From contig CM052358.1 in assembly GCA_028551475.1 (NCBI GenBank), positions 4,776,501 through 4,840,500 on the forward strand: 64,000 nucleotides of DNA, in the 5' to 3' direction. Under the pieces are notes generated by a model. It was given only the letters and a program-made list of their open reading frames with translations, ran no database searches and was not told the origin of the DNA. Source of the DNA: Casuarina equisetifolia (lineage: Eukaryota > Streptophyta > Magnoliopsida > Fagales > Casuarinaceae). A program made the translations under genes and the position numbers. Of the stretch, positions 44,901 through 57,034 are shown one piece after another (the stretch's first letter is position 1; every line of letters begins with the position of its first letter).

Positions 44901-47162
44901 CAACAAGAAAAAAGGGTGAAAAAAAAAAAGTTTCCTTGACTTTTAGACCTAAATTTCTACTGTCCTACACCTACAGGTCATGCATTGGCGCTCTGGTCAT
45001 AAGATTGATTGTCAACGGATGTGCATTTCTTCTGATCTCCCCAACCAAAGCAGAACTACCACAGCAGATTTACAAAAAGGCCAGTAAAGCATATGATTTC
45101 GAAGATTATTAGCCAAAAAATACAGAACTAAATAATTGATATTGATTAGTGATATGTTGTTTTGTACCTTATCCTTGCTTGTCTAGCAACTCAAATTTCA
45201 ATATTGAAGAAACAAGAGCAGGCACTTCTTTTTTGAAGTAGATTTGAGTTGATTATCTATTCCCTTTTTAACTATGAGTTTGAACAGATGACTCAGACTC
45301 TGCCCTGCAAAATTTTGGCATCACACCTTTGTGTTCTCTGAGAATTGTGTATTACTAAAATTTTGATTGACATGATCTCTATCATCAATGTTATTGTCCA
45401 TCTTTAGATTTGGGTTTTATAGTTTTTCATCTCAAAATAATTTTTCATTTGAACACAGTTGCGAGCAACTCTTTGTGGCCAGAATATGAGATGATAATTG
45501 GGAATGAAAGTGAATTCAGCTCAGAAATGGAAGAGAATAATGCATGTAACAGTAATTCATTGGTCCCCAAGGACAATATGGACGACACAACGAAGTCACT
45601 ATTGGACAATTTTGAGGTACTCATTGTTTCTTTCTCTTTTATTTGCAAATAATGTTTACTTCCTCATTTTCATGCGTGCCTATTTCCCTGTCTGTTGACA
45701 GGGGGATGATGACAGAAAAAGTTGGGCCTCTTTCCAGGAGCGCATAGGCAAGGCTCCCGAGCAGGTGTTGAGGTGATTGATATTTGTTTTCGAGGATACA
45801 AACTTCCATGTGTCAAATCTGTTTGATGTGTATTGTAGAATTGGCTTCTACTAGAAAGATACTATGGTTTGTAAAACAAAACCCAGTTTTTTGGGGCTGA
45901 AGAAGAGAAGAAAGACTTTTACGTATTAATATTCAAGGGAGCTTAATCAAGCCATATATGTCTGTAGCCTTCATTATTGAGAACGGAAAAGTGAAAGTAA
46001 GGAGTCTTACTGCTAATTGTTTGTCGGGCTTCCCCCCTTTTTCCCCATAAAAATGGTAAAATTCTAATAAAGTTTCTGCGACGTATATAAGCATGATAAT
46101 GTCTTGGAAGCCAAGCAAACTGGTATAAAAGTTTTGAAAGAAAAAGTGGAAAATATCTGATTGCGACTCATTTTAAGATGGTAGTCTAAAAATTCTGGGA
46201 TGATATGAGTTGTAGTGTAAACTTCTGGATACATGTTGCTTCTACTTTATTGATTGGTATCTTTTCCTCAAATGCTTACATGAGTAATCTAATAGATGTT
46301 TCAGTTGGAATTACCATATTTTTAGTTGCAGGCTCTATTGGTGGTAATTCTTCTGGTCATTTTTTTTTCACTGACTCAGTATTTGTTTTATGCGTTGTAT
46401 GCTTCATATTTAATCTTTCCCCCAATTTGGATGGGATTTTATAGCTACCTGGCTTGGCGAGTAATTGTTGATCGTATATTCTGCTATGGTTAATAAAATT
46501 CGATTTTTCTTTCAAAATTCAGGTATGGCAGGGATGGTAGTGCAAAACCCTTATGGCCTATGTCTAGTGGCCGGCCATCAAAAGCCGACATTCTTGATTG
46601 CAAGTACTGTGGTGGTCCTCTGTGTTTTGAGTGTCAGGTAAGAACAAATATCATGATAAGACAGCCATATTCATGGTGCTATCTTGCCCTTCCCCAAATT
46701 TCACCTTATCAAGTTCTGATAGGTTCTGTTACCATTTTGCCCCCATCCTCTGCATGCGTGTTATGTGTGTGGTCTTCATTGCAAATCTGATCTGATTGGT
46801 AATTTAACTGACATAAGAGAACCTCTTAAAGATTTCTGCATTTTCAACCAATTGCTGATGTCTTTGAAATTCTCTCTGATTTCAATGAACACGGCAAGGT
46901 TTCTCAACACACCAGCAGCAATTGCCTGTGAATCAGGTGTGAGAGCTTGACAAATCTCCAATAACGACGAAACCCCCCCACTCTGTTGATTCAGATTTTA
47001 CCGCAGTTGCTGTACTACTTTAGCGTGAAGAATGATGTTGATTCCCTTGACTGGGGAACTATCGTTGTGTATACCTGCAAAGCCTCTTGTGAGGCTAGTG
47101 TTGCTTACAAAGAGGAGTACGGTTGGGTTCAACTCTCGTTGATATCCGCTACTGTACCTTGA
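41905..47162 (+). pseudogene. PDCD2-like gene (MYND finger and PDCD2_C), disrupted
   Basis: Ten exons fit: 41905-42153, 42285-42365 or beyond, 43025-43155, 43304-43401, 44502-44590, 44977-45079, 45459-45616, 45702-45772, 46523-46637 and 46995-47162. They encode an acidic N-terminus, then LGFVEKPKNHWSLLRQLFP and AWLDPVSLPS..CDICGE. Next come YAPIDKEYAFHRTLFVFMC, a MYND-type zinc finger (CSWCGTWKGDKLCSSCRTDRYC) and the C-terminal domain (KPLWPMSSGRPSKADIL, CKYCGGPLCFECQ, WGTIVVYTC). Members chaperone ribosomal protein uS5. Two problems: TGA 42363-42365 in exon 2, where roughly 21 extra bases seem to precede the expected PxQxLLQ, and TAG 43347-43349 in exon 4, where NPFY is expected. The exon 6 donor would be GC. 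Probably a pseudogene; an assembly error is possible. Confidence 0.7.
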
Positions 47163-50100
47163 TAAGTTACCCATCCTTTTTAATGGAAGAGCACAGAAAG
47201 AAAAGAATGTACTTTATTTTTACTGTTTCGAGTTGGGCAGTAAAGACGGTCATGTAAATCCTGTTTTGACTTGTGTTGTAAAATATGAAATTTTGCCGCA
47301 AAAAATTAGCCTCTCTGGAGTTAGTCTTCGATTTGTTAAATAAATTAGTACTTGTTGAATTCCGGACTCTGGATTGGAAGCTCTTACTAAGAAAAAGTGG
47401 GAGATAGCGGTTGAAATGAGACATGATGACGTCCAGGGTTCGCTTTTTGCTTAAGCGGGTTGGTCGTTTTATATGATCTCTCAATATTCATACACAGACG
47501 TTATGACCATAGTGATTTAGGGCCATATTTTGCAATCAACAAAATGCAAGTGCTAGAAGATTGAAAATAGCTTCCTGGCTCTTCCTTACCAGCTTTTTTA
47601 AGTCTCTAAACACGAATGTTGTAATATTCTAGGAGAAAAGTTACATTTTCTCGAAAGATAAACAGCATTAGATTCAAAAGTGCCAAACAATTGTTCTGAC
47701 ACTCATTTTTCAAGACATTTTCCACATTCTCTTAATTGGTGTTTAAACAAAAGGAAGTTGCATTTTTTTTTTTTTTAATGCAAACACCCCATACTAAACC
47801 AGCCGCGCTACTCTCTGAAAGGAAAATAAAAAAAGCGGGTTTGCTCTCGTCTCAGCCAGAGTCTCTCGGACTTTCGTCTCGGCCTCGACCCCGCGTTTGC
47901 TTCCTCTTGTTCTCCCTCTTTCAAGTTCCTGGTATGTTCATGTGGTTGTTTTTGGAATTTTTCTGTGACGTAAATGGAGCTGATTTCGATTAGATGCTTG
48001 CTTTCTTGAGATTTGTCCGGGTGAATATGTTTTCTCGTTTGCTCAGTTGAACTATGTGAAATTTCAAAACCAACAGTTGCTGAACAGATTGGTTTCCTGT
48101 ATATTGCTTCATTACATTTACCTTCTTCGTCTCTCCTTTTGTTCTCCGACAAATTTCTAATTCTTCTCCATCCCTTGAGCAGCACGCGTTGGTGACGAGC
48201 CGTTGACATAAATCCAATTCACTGGCTTTTCCTCTCCTCTATCAAAACTTGCCCAAGTCTTCCTGAAATGCCCTTCGCTCATCGCTTCTGAGCCACAGGT
48301 TCAAGCTCTAACTACCTACATTTTGCTTGGTTTTTTCGTTTAAGCTTTTGATCCGTGTCATGGGAAGTGCGGGGTTAACTTTTTTTTTTTTCTTTTTCAG
48401 TTATTAAAACTGTAAGCATTTGAAGCGTTGATTTTGCTTATCAAAATGTGTAGGGCTCTAATATGTGCGTTTTTTCGTGAATCGAGTTCAATATCTAGTG
48501 AACCATCATGTTTTTTTTATTCTTTATGTTACATTCGAATCCCGATGACAAGATATCGTTTCCCACTTCCGTTGTTATTATGCTCATTGTTGTTTCAACG
48601 TTTTGGTTTTGGCTTTAGGAATTAAGGTCTGTGTTTAGTTAATTGTTAGTGAGTTTTTTAGGAGTCGATTGCTTAAGTTTGTTTAGAATCTGGATGATTC
48701 AGTATCGATTTGGGATTATGGGACTTGCAAAACATTTTGGCTTGATTTTGTGATAAGTTTTGGTGGATTAATATTTACTTTTAGTGTTCTTTTAGTTTAA
48801 ATGTGGATTGGAATATGGATTATTCTTTCTCATGTTTTGTGAATGAGATATGAAAAGCTTTACGCTTCTTAACAACCAAACATGTTGGGCTTGATTTTAC
48901 CCCATTCTAGTGAATTAGTTCTATATCTAGTAAAATTGGTTCTTGGTGTTGTTAGTGGGTTAATTAGATATGAAACTTTTATGCTTATAATTCTTTTGAT
49001 GTTTTGGCTTGATTTTGTGCCTTTTTTAGTGAATCGAGTTCCATATTTACTGAATTGTTAATTTGGTTTTTTATATCCTCAGATTGGTATATGGATTGTT
49101 CGGTTTCATTATGGGTTTATGAGATTTAAGATCGTTATGCTTCTTATTTGACAAGTTTGTTGGGCTTGTTCATAGGCTAATTTTCCTGAATTGTTGATTT
49201 GGGTTTTCTACATTCTTTGGTGTTTATTTTGATTGGAATCTTGACGATCTACTGTCTTTTCTTAGTATCTGAAGTTATTTGTATAGGCTTCCGTTCTATT
49301 TGTATGAATTTCTAGTGAATTATTATGGGGTTTTCTAATATTCTTTGGTTTAAGTTAACTAGAATCTGGATGATTTGATAATATCTTGGGTATATGAGAT
49401 CTGATTATGTACTATTTTACTGAACTGATTCCATATTTGATTTTATTAATGGGGCTTTTTAATTTTATTTAGTTTAAGTTATACTGAAATCTAGATGAAT
49501 CCATGTTATTTTGGGTGGATGAGATGTAACTTCCAAATGTGAAAATATTTTGGGCTTGACTTTCTGCTTAGTTTAGTGATTTGGGTTCCATGTTTAGTGA
49601 ATATTTAATGGGCCTTTTAATACACCTTGACTTAAGTGAGACTGATATCTGAATTTTCTAAGTCTATTTTGGTTAATGAGATATGAAATTCCTTCTTTAC
49701 TTGATGTCATAGGCGTAGTTATTATTGTTGGTATGAGTGTAATTATTATTTTGGTTTTTCTTTTGAGGTTCTATTGAAGTTTGGAGATGTGATAAATCGC
49801 CTGAGTCACTAAATAAAAAATTATGTGAAGGAAAAGTCTCCTGAGTCTTTGAATAAGAAATTATGAGAAGGAAAATAATAGCTTTGATTAAGCATTGCTG
49901 GTGAGTCTGTCATAGTTTCTTTTGTGTTCCCAGTGGTTTCTTCTTCCGATGGTGAAGGAGCACAGAGAATTTGAAATATTTGTTATGTTTTCCAGCAAAT
50001 GGACCACTGTGTTTGCCAAATTGGAATGGGTTCCCTTTGTTGGTACCTAAGTGAAGAAAGTGAGGAAAAGAAAGGAGTATTTGCCATAAATGTTAAGTGC

Positions 50101-50177
50101 TTCGATGTGACTACTTCCTCCAGTAGGATCTTTGGTTATGGTCTTGCTTTCTTTGCAGTTTCCGTCAACATTGTGAC
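47163..50177 (+). other. Former promoter, 5' UTR and long 5' UTR intron of the LeuRS copy
   Basis: There is no coding sequence. A GC-richer stretch at about 47805-47932, ending aagttcctg|gtatgt, looks like a 5' UTR exon. The matching acceptor tttgcag lies just before the LeuRS start codon (about 50157). The intron between them is about 2.2 kb. Because it keeps this intron, the LeuRS copy is a DNA duplicate and not a processed copy. Between about 48480 and 49650 the intron has degenerate repeats. Confidence 0.55.
48480..49650. repeat. Degenerate tandem repeats inside the UTR intron
   Basis: Blurred units of roughly 120-200 bases recur. Anchors include gaatcgagttc/gggttcc with atattta, gtgaattgttaat, ggttttttatat with tctttggttt, gagatatgaaa, gcttctta and ggcttgatttt. 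The last anchor is seen near 48741, 48887, 49005, 49161 and 49552. The spacing is irregular. Confidence 0.5.
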
Positions 50178-53100
50178 ATGGCATCTGAGGGTGGCAAAAG
50201 CTTTGCCAGGAGGGATCGTCTCTTGCAGATTGAGCAAGATGTTCGAGAATGGTGGGAAAAAGAAGATATTTTCAGGGCTGAACCTGGGGAAAGATGTCCT
50301 AAGCCGGGTGAGAAGTTCTTTGGCAACTTCCCCTATCCTTATATGAATGGATATTTGCATCTTGGACATGCATTCTCACTTTCAAAGCTAGAATTTGCTG
50401 CTGCTTATCATAGACTTAGAGGTGCCAATGTCCTCTTGCCATTTGGTTTCCACTGCACTGGTATGCCCATCAAGGCCTCAGCTGATAAACTTTCACGTGA
50501 AATGCAACAATTTGGGAATCCTCCAGTTTTTCCTCGTGAAGTGGATGAGGAAGTAGAAATCGCACAAGAATCTGAGGATGCAAATGGAGGTGCCCCACCC
50601 GAGAAGTTCAAGGGCAAGAAGTCCAAGGCTACGTCAAAGTCAAGTGGTCAGGCATACCAGTGGGAGATTATGCGTAGTTTTGGCCTTTCTGATAGTGAGA
50701 TATCTAAGTTCCAGAATCCATATAATTGGTTGACCTACTTTCCCCAAATTGCCATGGAGGACCTTAAAGCTTTTGGGTTGGGTTGTGACTGGAGACGCTC
50801 CTTTATCACTATTGACATGAACCCATTTTATGATTCCTTTGTGAGGTGGCAGATGAGGAAGTTAAAATCTATGTGCAAGGTTGTAAAAGATGTAAGATAC
50901 ACCATATATTCTCCTCTGGATGGTCAGCCCTGTGCTGACCATGATAGGGCAACTGGGGAAGGAGTTCAGCCTCAAGAGTACACTCTCATCAAGATGGAGG
51001 TGGTGTCACCTTTTCCCCCTAAACTAGGAGTGCTAGAGGGGAGAAAAGTTTTCTTGGTGGCTGCAACTTTGAGACCAGAGACCATGTATGGGCAAACAAA
51101 TGCTTGGGTATTGCCTGATGGGAAGTATGGGGCCTTTGAAATTAATGACACAGAAGTCTTTATTCTCACACAAAGAGCTGCCCTTAATCTTGCATATCAG
51201 GGCCACTCAAGAACCCCTGAGAAACCCACATGCGTGGTTGAGCTGACTGGTTATGATTTAATTGGCCTACCATTACGGTCCCCTCTTTCATTCAATGAGA
51301 TCATATATGCTCTTCCTATGTTAACCATCCTCACAGATAAAGGTACTGGAATCGTCACTAGTGTTCCCAGTGACGCTCCTGCTGATTACATGGCCTTGCA
51401 TGATTTAAAATCAAAGCCAGCTCTTAGGGCAAAGTATGGTGTGAAGGATGAGTGGGTATTGCCATTTGAGATTATTCCCATCATTGACATTCCCGAATTT
51501 GGAGACAGGGCTGCAGAGAAAGTTTGTAATGATCTGAAAATCAAAAGCCAGAATGAGAAGGACAAACTTGCAGAGGCCAAGAAGTTGACATACTTAAAAG
51601 GGTTTACTGAGGGAACAATGGTTGTTGGTGAGTTTTCTGGCGGGAGAGTCCAGGAAGCAAAGCCATTGATCAGGAGCAAGCTTTTGGAGTTGGGCCTGGC
51701 AATTATGTATAGTGAGCCTGAGAAGCGAGTAGTGTCAAGGTCTGGTGATGAATGTGTTGTGGCTCTTACAGATCAATGGTACATCATGTATGGTGAACCA
51801 GAATGGAAAAAGTTGGCTGAGTAGTGCCTGTCTAGCATGAATCTATTTTCTGATGAGACAAGACATGGTTTTGAGCACACTTTGGGCTGGCTGAATCAGT
51901 GGGCTTGTTCACGATCCTTTGGGCTAGGGTTAAACAATATCTGATTCCACCATCTACATGGCTTATTACACCGTTGCCCACCTGTTACAGAATGGGGACT
52001 TGTATGGATCCAATGCTTCTCTAATAAAGCCTGAACAATTGACTGATGAAGTCTGGGACTTTTTTTTCTGTGGTGGCCCCTACCCAAAGTCATCCAGTAT
52101 TTCTTCATCTATTCTTAATAAGATGAAGCAAGAGTTTGAATATTGGTAATTTGATGTTCGAGTGTCTGGTAAAGATCTCATCCAGAATCATTTGACTTTC
52201 TCCATCTACAATCATGCAGCAATAATGTCCAAGAATCACTGGCCGCGGGGGTTTAGGTGCAATGGACACATCATGCTCAATTCTGAGAAGATGTCCAAGG
52301 TCAACAGGGAATTTCCGGAACTTGCGCCAGGCAATCGAGGAATTTTCTGCTGATGCCACACGATTTTCTTTGGCTGATGCTGGTGATGGTGTTGATGATG
52401 CAAATTTTGTATTTGAGACTGCAAATGCTGCTATCTTACGACTTACGAAAGAGATTTCTTGGATGGAAGAGGTTCTAGCTGTAGAGTCTTCTTTGAGAGT
52501 AGGCCCCCCATCAACCTATGCTGATCGGGTGTTTGCAACTGAGATAAACATTGCTGTCAAATTGACTGAGCAGCATTACCAGAATTACATGTTTCGAGAA
52601 GCTCTGAGAACTGGATTTTTTGACCTTCAAGCAGCCAGGGATGAGTACAGGTTCTCATGTGGTGCTGCTGGCATGAACTATGACTTGGTTTGGCGTTTTA
52701 TGGATGCGCAAACGAGGCTTACCACTCCAATCTGTCCTCACTATGCGGAGTATGTTTGGAGGAATCTTTTGAAGACGACTAAGTCTGTTCTGAAGGCTCG
52801 ATGGCCTGTAGCTGATGATCCGGACCTTACTCTTAAGATTGCCAGTAAGTATTTGCAAGACTCAATTGTTTTGATGAGAAAACTGCTTCAGAAACAAGTA
52901 TTAGGTTCAAAGAAAGCCAACAAAACTGGCGCTCCAGTCACTTCCCTGACTGAAGACAAGCAGCTAGCAGGGTTGATATATGTGAATGAGCAATTTGATG
53001 GATGGAAGGCAGAGTGCCTTACAATATTGCAAAGCAAATTTGATAGGGAGACTCGCACTTTTGCGCCAGATAAGCAGATACTCGAGGCACTGAAGAATAG

Positions 53101-53403
53101 TTTTGTTGGTCAGGCTAAAGATTTCAAGCAAACCCGAAAGCTGTGTATGCCTTTCTTGAGGTTCAAGAAGGATGAGGCAATTGCACTTGGAGTTCAGGCT
53201 CTGAATTTGAGGCTACCATTTGGGAGATTGAGGTCCTCCAGGAGAACTTGGACTTAATTAAGAGACAACTTGGTCTTGAAGAGGTGGAGGTTTTATCCGC
53301 GACCAATCCAGATGCTGTTGCTAAAGCTGGTCCTCTCGTTTCATTACTGAATCAGAATCCTCCGACCCCTGGCAATCCAACTGCCATCTTCTTGTCAAGG
53401 TAA
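50178..53403 (+). pseudogene. Cytosolic leucyl-tRNA synthetase, multiply disrupted copy
   Basis: Class I enzyme that charges tRNA-Leu and proofreads the product. The first 548 codons are open (50178-51824). They hold the HIGH-type motif HLGH (residues 61-64) and the CP1 editing domain (VAATLRPETMYGQTNAWV, GTGIVTSVPSDAP). Homology continues without introns to 53400, through the tRNA-binding region to NPTAIFLSR. Lesions: TAG at 51822 instead of a Glu codon; a deletion with frameshift near 51930 after SFGLG; TAA at 52147, explained by loss of three bases from TAT CCA; one extra G near 52300 within the KMSKS signature; and one missing G near 53224. A truncated N-terminal protein could still be made but would lack the KMSKS half of the active site. 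Confidence 0.9.
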
Positions 53404-55816
53404 AACAAATTGGTGAAATCTGTTTCTCTAGAATTGCTGACCTATCTAAATATATTCATGTAGGAAATCTTTTCTGTCTTCGTTAGCATGGATCTCAATT
53501 ACACATTGTTTTCTGATGAGATGAGTTTCTTCCCTCTCTTCTATTTGTTTTGCTTTTGTACTTCAAGCATTCTCTTCTGCAATATTGGTGTGGCTTAGGA
53601 TAACAAAGATAGTTAAATAAGCTGAATCCCTGATGAGGAAGTCAGAATTTATTTTTCCCCATCCATCTTCTCTGCAATCGGAAAGAAGATTTTTCTTTCT
53701 TCTTCATATTAAGAAATAGTTGAAGTAAGGAATCTGATAGATTGATGAGATTTAGTGGGGATATCTGTTCTGGCAACTTGAATCTTGACATGAAATCAAA
53801 TGTTGCTAGCTTTTAGCTTGTGGTTCCATCTTGATGGTATCATTGTTCTTACATGTATTGTATCTTTCCAGCTGAAGTTTTTCAAAAGAGTCACTTTTAC
53901 GCTCATCTAGAAAGATGTTTGAAATTGTGCTTATCTCTTTTAATAAATTCTTAACATGTTCCGCATGTCTGATCAGAGATGGAGAAATTTATTTTGGGTG
54001 ATACAACTGGACTGCTGGTGTGCATAGGTTTTCCTGTGCGCATGTTGGACTGCTGCATTGTTGCCTTCCTCCATAATCACCTCTTCAAGTTCATCAGATG
54101 TCTATTTGTTACCCCGATCATCTCTAGTTTGGGAACTTTAATTTTCTGGCAGATATTTATAATTATCTTACTGTCAGATATGATAGTTCTCTGGCACATC
54201 TTTGACATTGTAAAGTCGTCAATATACTCGGCATCTCATAACAATACTCATTGTGCTGTGATTACATTGCATCTCCTCCCTATGACACAAGGAGTGGAGG
54301 GTGAAGTCATGGGTTTAATTCTGTAGGGATGTTGAGTATTTTTTCCATAGGGATAAAGAAAAGGTGAACTTGATTTCGTCAAACTTGAAGGTCTTCATTG
54401 TCCTGTTTTTACCTTCTTTGATAGCAATAGTACTCAATGTTTTTTTTTCTTTTTTCAACGTTGTACTGAAATTCTTTTCCTCACTCCTGTGTACTGATAG
54501 GACATAAGAAACACTGGCAGTAAATTACCTGACTCAGAAGCTGATGATCTTGCTTTGGGAGAACTGGAATGACTCTGCATACCAGAAGATCTTTGCTTTG
54601 GCATATGTTATTTCTTCACAAGATTTTGGAGAAGTAACACTATTAAATTAAAGCAATAGCATTTCCGTTGGTACTGTTCTTCTGATATGAACAGGCCATT
54701 TTTTCTTTTTACCTTTTTCCTAGCTGTCGCTGGAAAAGCTTTTGATTGCTTACTTCTGCGATGTACTATGTACTCCGGGTTTTAAGAATAGCATGTTATG
54801 CTCCTGCTTTTAGTATTTCATACTTTCTTACTTCTTGTCAATTGAAAATCTTGTTCGTTAAATGTTGTATTCTAAAAACTGTCCTCAATCGCCTCCCATT
54901 GCCCCAGGCAACAAATTAAAAGAAACAAACAAAAATCCACACCAGAGATGAAGCCATATGGGTTGACATAGGGCGAAGATGAGTTCAAAATATGAAGATC
55001 GTCAGTCATGCATAAATCTTGAATCGGTATCATTCATTGTATGCGAGGTTAAGCCTTCATCTGAAAGTTGTATTGATCGGAGCATGAAATCTGTTTAAAA
55101 CCAACTCCCCTGCCATTAAATCACATTGATAATGTGATGGAAAACTGAGCAATAAGGACATTATATCAGTACGAGCTGAAATTTGGAAGTGGGCCTCGGG
55201 CGTTGGGCCTTGATTGTGAGCTCTCATGGCAAAGACATAAAGGTTGCCGCTGAAAATCGACGAATGAAGTCATGAGCTATTGAAAGATAATTCAGAGGTA
55301 GATCCAAGGGTCCTCGACCAGTATGAAAAAAGGTAAGATGAGAGGGAAAAAAGTATTGAGACAAAGAAAGAACATAAGGCCTTAATGTAACTTAACGTGG
55401 AAGGGTAATGTTCCGGGCTGTGCAGGTCCTTGCAGAATAAAATCCCCAAGAGGAAGAGGGCGTTGTCTTCCCTTACGAGAAATCTTGAGACTAATAAAAG
55501 AAGACGAAGAGAAGGAGAAGAAGATGGAGAAGATGAAGATGAAGATAAAAATCTAGGGTTCTATAAACTTGAGAAATTTAGAATGTTCTGATAAAAGTCC
55601 AGGGTTCTATAAACTTAAAAAATTTAGAATGTTCTGCCCACACCCACGACACTCTATTTAACCCACCCAAATACACCAACTCCTGCATGGCTTATCTAAT
55701 ATTACCCGGCAGTCATCAAGTCAAATATCCATACGATAGAAATATCCACAGAGACGCCAAAACAATAGAACACATCACCACAAAGCAACATTGCATTTCC
55801 TTGCTCTTATGATTAT
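53404..55816. other. No gene seen
   Basis: Probable former 3' UTR and intergenic DNA. A 46-bp unit is repeated in tandem at 55545-55590 and 55591-55636. An open frame at 53979-54326 is hydrophobic, without motifs, and not convincing. A GAAGAA-rich tract lies at about 55500-55545. Confidence 0.5.
55545..55636. repeat. Tandem duplication of a 46-bp unit
   Basis: Two adjacent copies, each starting ataaaa and ending gaatgttctg, with a handful of differences. Confidence 0.8.
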
Positions 55817-56125
55817 TGACTATGACAATCCAAAGCATGCCCACCACGTCTCAACAACCACTGTCAGACCAATCTCCACAAGAAACCAAGAAATCAGAAG
55901 CACCAAGAAGGCACGCAAGGGTCTACAAGAAGTCACATGAAATCATAGACAGAGTCATCATTAGTTCAGTCATGAGAAACCTTTGTTTATCTTTCTTCCT
56001 TTTTTTTTGTCTATTTATATGTGTAGTCCAATGTAAAGTAATACACAAGTGTCCAACAATCCCTTTGAGCAACGTCTCTCTTCTTTTTCCTCTCTCTCTC
56101 TCTCTCTCTCTCTTCTGTTTTTCCA
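55817..56125 (+). repeat. Copia 3 left (5') LTR
   Basis: Starts TGACTATGACAATCC and ends TTTTTCCA. It contains a (TC)n run at about 56090-56113. It lacks a 29-base stretch present in the right LTR between gtccaacaa and tccctttgagc. Confidence 0.9.
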
Positions 56126-56127
56126 TT

Positions 56128-56141
56128 TGGTATCCAGAGCC
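56128..56141 (+). other. Copia 3 primer binding site
   Basis: TGGTATCCAGAGCC two bases after the LTR, the initiator Met-tRNA complement with one extra base. Confidence 0.8.
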
Positions 56142-56159
56142 ACCTTGAGTCGTTGCTCA

Positions 56160-57034
56160 TGGCAAACAACCAACTCCCTACCACTCCTTATCCCTTTCCT
56201 ATCTCCGTAAATGTTGCTAACTTTGTGAACCTTCGGTTGACTGAAACCAATTTCCTCTCATGGTTCACTCAAGTCAAGACTCTCATGCAAACCCAATGCC
56301 TGTATGGTTTCCTAACCGGTGAGGTTGAACCACCAGCACTCACGATCCTGGACGATGAGTATGAAGAAAAGATTGAGAATCCTGACTATACGTCTTGGAA
56401 GCAGACAGACAGTCTTGCCAAGTCCTGGATCCTTAGCACCCTCACAGAGGAAGTGCTGGGATACATATTTGAAATGGAGACTGCCTCTCAAGTATGGGAG
56501 GAGCTCTGCAATAGGTATGCCCAGAAAACCGAGACAAGGGAATATGACCTACTCTCTTAGCTTTACCACCTGCGAAGGGGAAGCAAGCCACTAGCTGCCT
56601 ATCTAAATGAGTTTCGGAGCTTAACAAATCAGTTAAGCTCCATCGGTAAGCCTTTGTCTAACGAAGGCAAATCTTTTCAGCTTCTGGAAGGCTTAGGTTC
56701 TGAATATGAATCTTTCCGAACAATCATGTTTAAACCTCCTATCCCTGCCTTTAATGACATTGTTTCCCAACTTCAAGCATTTGATGCCAGATTGAACAAA
56801 TATGCTCCTATACAGCCTCAGGACAATGCTGCTTTTACTGCTCAACGCTTCCAGCGTGGTGGTCGATCTGGTAATGGAAGAGGATGGGGAAGTCAGAATA
56901 GTTTCTCTTCTCAAGGGCGTGGATATTCAATCAATCCACTCAGCCCAATCATTCTGCAATACAGGGATCCTCCAGAGGACAACAATCAAACCCACAAACT
57001 GGGGAACACCAACTTAATGGCCGATCAGCCGTAG
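56160..57034 (+). pseudogene. Copia 3 gag
   Basis: The frame starts MANNQLPTTPYPFPISVN and shows the gag N-terminal motif LTETNFLSWFTQVKTLMQ, then SWILSTLTEEVLGYIFEMET and VWEELCNRYAQ. A TAG at 56558-56560 interrupts it. The same frame resumes with YHLRRGSKPLAAYLNEF and ends in a Gly/Arg-rich tail (RFQRGGRSGNGRGWG). Confidence 0.85.

Noticed and set aside
46205..46444. Hydrophobic 79-codon frame
   Set aside because: Lies entirely within a PDCD2-like intron and is T-rich.
53979..54326. 115-codon hydrophobic frame after the LeuRS copy
   Set aside because: T-rich former UTR or intergenic DNA, with no motif and no splice signals that make sense.
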